NCBI GenBank assembly: GCA_947174825.1
Contig: CAMWKN010000171.1
Span: 1-5,216 of the forward strand
Length of the DNA stretch: 5,216 nucleotides
Reading direction: 5' to 3'
From: an uncultured Clostridium sp.
GTDB lineage: Bacteria > Bacillota_A > Clostridia > Lachnospirales > Lachnospiraceae
Shown one piece after another: positions 1 through 4,396 of this stretch (the stretch's first letter is position 1; every line of letters starts with the position of its first letter). The position numbers were made by a program, and so were the translations under genes. Under the pieces are notes generated by a model. That model was not told where the DNA came from and ran no database searches. It saw nothing but the letters and a program-made list of their open reading frames with translations.

Positions 1-1300
1 CCCGGATGTACTTCCCTGCGTATTCTGCCTCATCTGGAATTTCAAAATTCCTGTTAACTGCACTTGGAATGTCTGTATAATGGCTCCCATCCCCTGACTG
101 TTCCCACTGATAACTAACATTCGTTGCCGCTTCTCCCTCTTTTCCCAATGCCTGTGCCATTAATCCCGCACCAGTCTTCTTCTCCCCAATAATGGAAACC
201 TCCGTTACCGGAATGGATACAACATCAGAAACAAGCTGCCAATTCAATACCGGATATCCCTCATTAATACCAGCAGTGTCTTCACAAAAGCTTCCCTCGC
301 TTCCGGCTGCATTCAGATTTTGCAATAAACTGTCCTTGCCGGAAATTGTTTCATAACCGATACCACTTGGTGTACCACCCGGTGCAGATACAGCATCCGA
401 CGTGTTCTCTGCCAAATAATAGCAATTTGTAACCGTTGCACTGCTGAATCCACAAATACCATTTTTACTTGTTCCAATACTGTAACAATAGCTAATCGTC
501 CCTTTTGACTGTTGTCCGGCAATACCGCCGCTACGGGTTACCCCTGTAATATCACCAGTATTGTAACAACTGCTAATTACCACTGCGTTACTATTATAAC
601 CAAGGATTCCACCGGCATAAGAACCGCTTACCTCTGCCTGATTACAGCATCCAGTAATAATTGCACCTGGGGCATTTGTCACCGTACCGATCAATCCACC
701 GGCATATCCCTTGGTAGTTTTTCCCGTGGAAGAAACCGAACCACGCATGGAACAATTTCTGATGGCACCTCCATTTTGAAGTTTCCCGATAATTCCACCA
801 ACCACGTTGCTGGAACTCACATCCCCCTCCACTTTAAGGTTCTCTATGGTTCCAGTATTCACAACAGAAAACAATCCATAATTGGCACTGGTCGTATCAA
901 TTTTTAATCCAGACACAGTATGATTCTGCCCATTAAAATTTCCTGCATAGGCATCTGTCACATAGTTTACCATACTAATCGGTGTCCACGGATGATCTCC
1001 TAAATCAATATCTTCCGTCAGCACAGCATCTACTGCTACCAGACCTGTATCTGCAGCACCCAGGTCATTGACATATTCTGCAAACCAAGCAAGTTCTGCT
1101 GCCGTAGCAATCTGATAAACACCATCCACCTGCTCCGGTTCCTCCTTGGCTGATCCATCCCACGGCGTTACAGTAGCCCTTACCTTAACTTCTGTCGCTT
1201 CCACAGTTTCTGCCTTTGCCGCTATTGCGCCCGGTGTTGCTGGACAAATCGACACAATCATCGCTAATACCAGCATAAAAGCATATAGTCTTTTCTTCAT
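1..1300 (-). CDS. Secreted GLUG-repeat surface protein, 3' end cut by window edge
   Basis: I translated this frame by hand: 433 codons with no stop from the ATG at 1300 to the left edge, so the C-terminus is missing. Residues 1-30 are a signal peptide (MKKRLYAFML start, hydrophobic core, cleavage probably after AKA at 28-30). Residues 60-135 resemble the lead-in common before GLUG repeats (YQIATAAELAWFA, ADIDLG-like LTEDIDLG, FNGQNHTVSGL). About five GLUG-type repeats follow at 140-295, marked by VVGGIIG, YAGGLIG, YAGGILGYN and SGGIAG, each followed by an NC/SC/YC pair. Residues 360-433 look like a bacterial Ig-like domain (VSYQWEQSGDG, ending in AGKYIR). The product should be exported and displayed on the cell surface. 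The start is set by AAGGAG at 1313-1308, 7 bases upstream. It overlaps the stop of the upstream 94-residue gene as ATGA, so translation is probably coupled. A cobalamin-type riboswitch heads the transcript. Ligand and anchoring type are unknown; a role in corrinoid capture is inference. Confidence 0.9.
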   Translation of the reverse strand, partial: MKKRLYAFMLVLAMIVSICPATPGAIAAKAETVEATEVKVRATVTPWDGSAKEEPEQVDGVYQIATAAELAWFAEYVNDLGAADTGLVAVDAVLTEDIDLGDHPWTPISMVNYVTDAYAGNFNGQNHTVSGLKIDTTSANYGLFSVVNTGTIENLKVEGDVSSSNVVGGIIGKLQNGGAIRNCSMRGSVSSTGKTTKGYAGGLIGTVTNAPGAIITGCCNQAEVSGSYAGGILGYNSNAVVISSCYNTGDITGVTRSGGIAGQQSKGTISYCYSIGTSKNGICGFSSATVTNCYYLAENTSDAVSAPGGTPSGIGYETISGKDSLLQNLNAAGSEGSFCEDTAGINEGYPVLNWQLVSDVVSIPVTEVSIIGEKKTGAGLMAQALGKEGEAATNVSYQWEQSGDGSHYTDIPSAVNRNFEIPDEAEYAGKYIR

Positions 1301-1581
1301 TTGCTCTCTCCTTTTTCTTCTAAATGTTTTCTGGAATGTTCCCTTCGATATCGCATCTGGTTTTCCCTTGCACGTCGGCGTTTTTCTCTTTTTTTTGCAA
1401 TCCGTTCCATATTGATCGGCTTAACTCCTGCCATTTCCAGTGCCCTCGGCCATGGTCCAAAGAATGATTTAATCCGGCCGACCGTATCCTCATCAAAATC
1501 TGATTTTCTTGGCAGACGTTTTACCTCATCTGCTTTCTGCTGTAAACGACGAATACATTCTTTCCTTGTCAGTTTGCTCAT
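1297..1581 (-). CDS. Small basic protein with HNH-endonuclease-associated repeat
   Basis: A 94-residue protein. Residues 5-55 match the homing-endonuclease-associated repeat (HNH_repeat type): a helix with KxECIRRLQ, then LPRKSDF, a short helix ending in RIKSFFGPW, then RALEMAGVKP. This family is small and probably nucleic-acid binding, and it occurs as short stand-alone proteins in Clostridia. No HNH catalytic domain is present. Residues 57-94 are an extremely Arg/Lys/Glu-rich tail (for example KKREKRRRAR), probably a charged helix. The start is supported by AGGAAGG at 1590-1584 just upstream. It is the first gene after the riboswitch terminator, and its TGA overlaps the ATG of the surface protein, so the two genes form one coupled unit. 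Its role is unknown; binding of DNA or RNA is likely from composition and family, but the target cannot be seen. The close coupling argues that it is a real gene. Confidence 0.82.
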   Translation of the reverse strand: MSKLTRKECIRRLQQKADEVKRLPRKSDFDEDTVGRIKSFFGPWPRALEMAGVKPINMERIAKKREKRRRARENQMRYRREHSRKHLEEKGESK

Positions 1582-1623
1582 ATCCTTCCTCTTCTCTACT
1601 TGACGAGTACTTTACAATTCCAT

Positions 1624-1661
1624 AAAAAAAACACATCTCTACCTGAATCAGTAAAAATGTG
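1624..1661 (-). terminator. Intrinsic terminator of the riboswitch expression platform
   Basis: On the minus strand CACATTTTTAC (1661-1651) pairs with GTAGAGATGTG (1642-1632). This gives an 11-pair stem with two G-U pairs and an 8-base loop, followed at once by eight Ts (1631-1624). It lies between the cobalamin-type riboswitch and the first gene, 42 bases before that gene's ATG, so it is placed to stop transcription before the operon. The base of its left arm overlaps GTTGCAC (1665-1659), the partner of an upstream antiterminator strand. Confidence 0.82.
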
Positions 1662-1755
1662 CAACAAGATTTCTGTAAGCCAAAAAAGCCAAAAGAATGC
1701 ATCCATTCCTATGGTACTCACATCAAACGGTTGCACTCTTCCTTGCCCAAAAGTG
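1659..1755 (-). promoter_or_regulatory. Antiterminator / anti-antiterminator segment
   Basis: GTGCAAC at 1736-1730 is perfectly complementary to GTTGCAC at 1665-1659, which includes the first three bases of the terminator's left arm. Pairing them would open the base of the terminator stem. The same GTGCAAC can instead be partly sequestered in an upstream hairpin, where CACTTTT (1755-1749) pairs with AAGAGTG (1740-1734) around an 8-base loop. Between the two antiterminator strands, AGGAATG and CATTCTT can form a further 7-pair hairpin with a GATG loop. These mutually exclusive pairings are what a riboswitch acting by transcription attenuation needs. The overlap with the terminator is only 3 bases, so the exact switch is inferred. 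Confidence 0.55.
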
Positions 1756-1761
1756 TTTTTC

Positions 1762-1895
1762 GGGTTTATCCCAGATAACCCTGTCCTCCAGCAGGAATTC
1801 CGACTTTTACGGTAATGGTGGTTGCGACGGATTCTCACCGAACTTCCCCTTTAATGTCCTATGACAACACTGAAAGACAGATCCTATTCAATTCT
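1762..1895 (-). promoter_or_regulatory. Cobalamin (B12) type riboswitch aptamer
   Basis: The minus strand carries the cobalamin riboswitch core: TTAAAGGGGAAG (1853-1842), then CGGTGAGAATCCG (1840-1828). These match the consensus GGGAAnnnGGTGnnAnTCC. A divergent L5 region follows (AACCACCATTACCGTAA), then a B12-box-like AGTCGGAATTCCTGCT (1805-1790) against the usual AGCCAGGAGACCTGCC. The 5' AGGA (1885-1882, in ATAGGATC) can pair with TCCT (1796-1793) inside the box. This equals the usual AGGT/ACCT pairing with one compensated change. A P13-like hairpin follows (GGGTTAT 1781-1775 with ATAAACCC 1769-1762). In this class, adenosylcobalamin or methylcobalamin binding normally turns expression off. 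Downstream terminator and antiterminator elements support a transcriptional switch controlling the HNH-repeat protein and the surface protein. The core match is strong; the L5 and B12-box divergence leaves ligand preference open. Confidence 0.78.
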
Positions 1896-1900
1896 AAAAT

Positions 1901-1929
1901 ACCATATCATCATCTAAATCAATTGTCAA
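1901..1929 (-). promoter_or_regulatory. Sigma-A type promoter for the riboswitch operon
   Basis: A perfect -35 box TTGACA (1929-1924) is separated by 17 bases from a -10 box TATGGT (1906-1901). Transcription would start near 1894, right at the 5' edge of the riboswitch. The position relative to the aptamer is the main support, since the -10 matches only four of six consensus bases. Confidence 0.65.
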
Positions 1930-1961
1930 GATGATATTAGATAGTGTAATTTTTAGGGGAA

Positions 1962-2009
1962 TAAATGAAACAACCACAGAAAACATAATAAATCCATTGT
2001 TCTCTGTGG
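1962..2009 (-). terminator. Terminator of the sigma-factor operon
   Basis: On the minus strand CCACAGAGAACA (2009-1998) pairs with TGTTTTCTGTGG (1985-1974). The stem has 12 pairs, one of them G-U, with a 12-base loop and a T-rich tail TTGTTTCATTTATT (1975-1962). It lies 78 bases after the sigma gene stop and ahead of the next promoter. On the plus strand the same stem has one A-C mismatch but is followed by GTTTTATTTTTAT, so it could work in both directions. No plus-strand gene is seen. Nothing else is visible between 2010 and 2086. Confidence 0.75.
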
Positions 2010-2086
2010 CGTTTTATTTTTATATGTTTGCCAGAATCCTCTTGTCTTTATGATTTATCGGGCGTCAAAAGAAATTTACAGCTTTG

Positions 2087-2593
2087 TCAAATTTTAGAGC
2101 TTAACATAGATTTCAATTTTTCCTTACCCCGATAATAAATTACCTTGGCAGAATTCTCCGATATGTGCAGAATTTGTCCAATTTCCTGGAAAGATAGCTC
2201 AAAATAAACCCGATAAATCATCACATCCCGATATTTCTTCTTTAATCGCCTCATTGCTCTGCGCAACATATTCCGCTCTTCTCTGCTAAAAACCACCGCT
2301 TCTGGAGAATCTATGCTTCTGGATTCTTCTAATAATGGCTGCTCCCAGGGAATTTCCTTTGCTCTTTTAGAAAAATATTTATAGGAAACATTTTTGGCTA
2401 TCTGACAGATCCAGGTTTTTATACTACAGTCTCCCCGATAACGATGCAGGGATAGAAATACCTGAAAAAAGGTTTCCTGCGTCAATTCTTCCGCCAGAGA
2501 ATAATCTCCATGACTCCATTTCAGCAGAAAATACAGAATATCCATATAATAGCTTTCATATAATTGCGTAAAATCCTGTTCTATCTTATCCAT
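2087..2593 (-). CDS. ECF-type RNA polymerase sigma factor
   Basis: A 168-residue sigma-70 family protein of the extracytoplasmic function group, a usual length for the group. Region 2 spans about residues 7-77, with the region 2.1-2.3 pattern AEELTQETFFQVFLSLHRYRG and then WICQIAKNVSYKYF. Region 4 spans about 105-162, with LKKKYRDVMIYRVYFELSFQEIGQIL and a helix-turn-helix ending SENSAKVIYYRGKEKLK. It would bind core RNA polymerase and direct it to stress-type promoters. I place the start at 2593 rather than at an in-frame ATG at 2629. GGGAG (2605-2601) lies 7 bases upstream of 2593, while the 2629 start would overlap the upstream gene without a clear ribosome site. It sits 13 bases after the zinc finger-signal peptidase gene, so the two are cotranscribed. 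That neighbour is the likely anti-sigma factor. Which promoters it reads cannot be told from the window. Confidence 0.93.
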   Translation of the reverse strand: MDKIEQDFTQLYESYYMDILYFLLKWSHGDYSLAEELTQETFFQVFLSLHRYRGDCSIKTWICQIAKNVSYKYFSKRAKEIPWEQPLLEESRSIDSPEAVVFSREERNMLRRAMRRLKKKYRDVMIYRVYFELSFQEIGQILHISENSAKVIYYRGKEKLKSMLSSKI

Positions 2594-2600
2594 ATCACCA

Positions 2601-2605
2601 CTCCC
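2601..2605 (-). promoter_or_regulatory. Ribosome binding site fixing the sigma factor start
   Basis: GGGAG on the minus strand lies 7 bases before ATG 2593 and just beyond the TGA of the upstream gene (2609-2607). It favours 2593 over the upstream in-frame ATG at 2629. Confidence 0.7.
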
Positions 2606-2606
2606 A

Positions 2607-3398
2607 TCATTCTGCGGTATCTGAAACATAAGAGGATGACACTCCTAAATGCGGTACTTTTGAAGTCAAAAATTTTCCGATAATATCATTCCGATCCACA
2701 CAGCCTATATATCTGCTGTCATAAGATTTTTCATGATGATCTCCCAGGAAAAAATATTGATCCTCCGGAACAGTAATTCGATAATCTGACCCTTTTTTCC
2801 CATCTAATTCTGTTGCACTAATCCCCTCATAACGTTGATTGATCTCGCCATTTACCAATAAATGTCCGTCTGCGATTTCAATTTCATCTCCCGGAACTCC
2901 TACAATTCGGTATATATCGAGCCTTTTTTCTCCCACGTTTCCTATCCGTAGCAGCACTATATCTCCTCTTCTGGGAGCATGCATCAGATAAGAAATCTGG
3001 GAGATCAAACAATAATCTCCGTCCTGAACAGTAGGCGACATGCTATCCCCTTCCATATAAATGGTATGAAAACTCATTTGATAAATTAAAAATAAACTGA
3101 TGAATGCCACTATCCCAATACAGATATTACGTGCTTTCCTCTTTTTCAGCTTTTTGGACAATACCCGGAATTTTCCCCTCTCCTCTTGTTCCTGTACCGA
3201 TAATGGGACTTTTTTTGCCTCTCTGTTTTTTTCCTGCTGATACACTTTCGCAATAATCCTGTTTTTTTCCTGACAGGAGGGGCAATCCTCCAAATGTTCT
3301 TTTATAATATTCTCTGTATCTTCCCCAATACTGTGTTCCTGATACAATGGCAGCAATTCCTCCACCAGAGAACAAAAAGCATCTTGTTTCTTTTCCAT
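2607..3398 (-). CDS. Zinc finger-signal peptidase I fusion, putative anti-sigma factor
   Basis: A 263-residue membrane protein. Residues 9-42 form an anti-sigma type zinc finger (zf-HC2 like): Cys9, LLPLYQE, then HLEDCPSC with His35, Cys39 and Cys42. A charged linker ending in KKLKKRKAR precedes one membrane helix (about 92-108), so the N-terminus should be cytoplasmic. Residues 112-245 are a signal peptidase I (S26) domain outside the membrane: GDSMSPT with nucleophile Ser119, RRGDIVLL, RIVGVPGDEI, and box E GDHHEKSYDSR. The catalytic Lys that normally precedes RVIGxPGD is Tyr163 (codon TAC), and box E has GDHH instead of GDNR. Protease activity is therefore doubtful. An ECF sigma gene follows 13 bases later, so I infer sigma-factor sequestration by the zinc finger. 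GGAAGG (3410-3405) lies 6 bases before ATG 3398; ATG 3404 is possible and adds two residues. It could still be an active peptidase using another base. Confidence 0.88.
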   Translation of the reverse strand: MEKKQDAFCSLVEELLPLYQEHSIGEDTENIIKEHLEDCPSCQEKNRIIAKVYQQEKNREAKKVPLSVQEQEERGKFRVLSKKLKKRKARNICIGIVAFISLFLIYQMSFHTIYMEGDSMSPTVQDGDYCLISQISYLMHAPRRGDIVLLRIGNVGEKRLDIYRIVGVPGDEIEIADGHLLVNGEINQRYEGISATELDGKKGSDYRITVPEDQYFFLGDHHEKSYDSRYIGCVDRNDIIGKFLTSKVPHLGVSSSYVSDTAE

Positions 3399-3435
3399 AG
3401 TCATCCTTCCTTTCTAATCTAAATAATACAATAGT

Positions 3436-3488
3436 AAAAAAGCGTAAGCCCAGCGGCTTGCGCTGCAAGAAATCCTACGGATTTCTTG
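3436..3488 (-). terminator. Tandem perfect hairpins ending in a T run
   Basis: Two adjacent palindromes lie in the gap before the zinc finger-peptidase gene. The first is CAAGAAATCC/GGATTTCTTG (3466-3475 with 3479-3488, loop TAC), 10 pairs without mismatch. The second is AGCGTAAGCC/GGCTTGCGCT (3441-3450 with 3455-3464, loop CAGC), with T-G in plus-strand RNA or one C-A mismatch on the minus strand. Reading the minus strand, the second hairpin is followed by six Ts (3441-3436), so the pair may act as the main terminator of the ABC operon. It ends only 37 bases before the next start codon. That means the downstream operon starts in those 37 bases or is read through the hairpins. It may also be a copy of a dispersed palindromic repeat. 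Confidence 0.55.
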
Positions 3489-3532
3489 GTCGTGTACCAC
3501 TATGTTACAAGCAATTTCCTATATAGCAAATA

Positions 3533-3560
3533 AGAAGTAGCAGATGTCTCCGCTACTTCT
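3533..3560 (-). terminator. Hairpin downstream of the ABC operon, possible weak terminator
   Basis: AGAAGTAGC (3533-3541) and GCTACTTCT (3552-3560) form a perfect 9-pair stem, with two further inner pairs beyond a mismatch. On the minus strand it is followed by TTATTTGC, a short and interrupted T tract. It lies 82 bases after the ATPase stop codon. I see no gene in the gap 3405-3642 apart from these hairpins. Confidence 0.45.
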
Positions 3561-3642
3561 CTGTATGTGATCACAAGCTACGACTGGCACTCTACCGTAA
3601 CTATATATTAGTACTATCTGAAACAGAAAGGTTACAAAAATA

Positions 3643-4374
3643 TTAGATCATGCTCATAATCTGCTTCTTATAAGACAAAAATTCCTCCGTCAGAATAAAT
3701 TCTGAATCCCTGGGTTTCTCCCGTTCAATACAGATTTCTGCCCGAATTTTCCCCGGTTTCCCTGCCAGAACATAAATCCTGTCTGATAATAAGATCGCCT
3801 CATCCATATCATGAGTAATTAACAGCGTGGACAAATGAATCCTCTCCATCACAGACAAATACCACTCATGCATAGCACTTTTGGTCATGGTGTCTAGCGC
3901 ACTAAAAGGCTCATCTAAGAGAGCTACATCCCCAGAAAATAAATAAGTCCGAAGTAAGGCTGCCCTCTGCCGCATTCCTCCCGAAAGCTGGGAAGGGTAT
4001 TTTTCCTCATATCCCTCCAAGCCAAACTCTTTGAAATACTGTTTTGCCTCCTGCCTGGCGACCCGTTTCTTAACTTTTTTGATTTGTAAAGGCAAGGATA
4101 CATTATCCAGTACCGTCTTGTAAGGTAACAGCATATCTTTTTGCAGCATATAACTGATTTTCCCAGGCTTGCCGGTAATTTCCTCCCCTTCCAGACAGAC
4201 CGAACCGGTATCCGGAATCATCAAACCAGCAATAATATGGAACAAGGTGGTCTTACCCACACCACTGGCACCTAACAAACTAACCAGCTCCCCCTCTGCC
4301 AGATTAATCCGAATATCTTCCAATACCTTTTTGTCGCCAAAGGCGGCAGAGACTTCTTTCACTTCCAGTTTCAT
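3643..4374 (-). CDS. ABC transporter ATP-binding protein, NitT/TauT (ThiZ/SsuB-like) type
   Basis: A 243-residue nucleotide-binding subunit with all expected motifs, numbered from my start: Walker A GASGVGKTT (35-43), Q-loop Gln78 in MLQKDMLLPYKTVLDNV, signature LSGGM (130-134), Walker B VALLDEP (150-156), D-loop SALD (158-161) and switch His188 in LLITHDMDEA. ATP hydrolysis by the dimer would power import through a permease that is not in the window. The MLQKDMLLPY pattern and short length place it with importers of nitrate, sulfonate, taurine and pyrimidine precursors; the substrate cannot be read from it. I start at ATG 4374 because GGAG (4384-4381) lies 6 bases upstream. The in-frame ATG at 4386 has no properly spaced site and would add only MENR. 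The solute-binding protein gene ends 22 bases upstream, so the two are cotranscribed. Confidence 0.93.
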   Translation of the reverse strand: MKLEVKEVSAAFGDKKVLEDIRINLAEGELVSLLGASGVGKTTLFHIIAGLMIPDTGSVCLEGEEITGKPGKISYMLQKDMLLPYKTVLDNVSLPLQIKKVKKRVARQEAKQYFKEFGLEGYEEKYPSQLSGGMRQRAALLRTYLFSGDVALLDEPFSALDTMTKSAMHEWYLSVMERIHLSTLLITHDMDEAILLSDRIYVLAGKPGKIRAEICIEREKPRDSEFILTEEFLSYKKQIMSMI

Positions 4375-4380
4375 TCTGTT

Positions 4381-4384
4381 CTCC
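4381..4384 (-). promoter_or_regulatory. Ribosome binding site deciding the ATPase start
   Basis: GGAG on the minus strand is 6 bases before ATG 4374. It overlaps the alternative ATG at 4386-4384, which itself has only GATGGA directly against it. This supports the shorter protein. Confidence 0.55.
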
Positions 4385-4396
4385 ATTCCATCTGCT

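Noticed and set aside
313..522. Minus-strand open frame of 69 codons
   Set aside because: It lies in another frame inside the surface protein gene.
512..907. Plus-strand open frame of 131 codons
   Set aside because: It is antisense to the GLUG surface protein, whose minus-strand frame is open for 433 codons with clear domains. It has no family pattern and no good ribosome site.
1146..1603. Two plus-strand open frames (89 and 100 codons)
   Set aside because: They are antisense to the signal peptide region and to the HNH-repeat gene. Their hydrophobic look comes from complementing charged codons.
1596..1838. Overlapping 80-codon (minus) and 71-codon (plus) open frames
   Set aside because: The region is explained by the riboswitch and terminator; both frames cross stems and the T run and show no protein family pattern.
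1828..1853. FMN riboswitch as an alternative reading of the GGTGAGAATCC leader
   Set aside because: The GGGAAnnnGGTGnnAnTCC core followed by a B12-box-like segment fits the cobalamin class. The FMN six-stem pattern is not seen, and no riboflavin gene follows.
3127..3468. Minus-strand 113-codon open frame
   Set aside because: Frame-shifted shadow of the zinc finger-peptidase gene, which has conserved motifs in its own frame.
3441..3560. CRISPR array or T-box leader
   Set aside because: The palindromes are different from one another and not spaced as repeats with spacers, and no T-box sequence or tRNA-like anticodon context is present.
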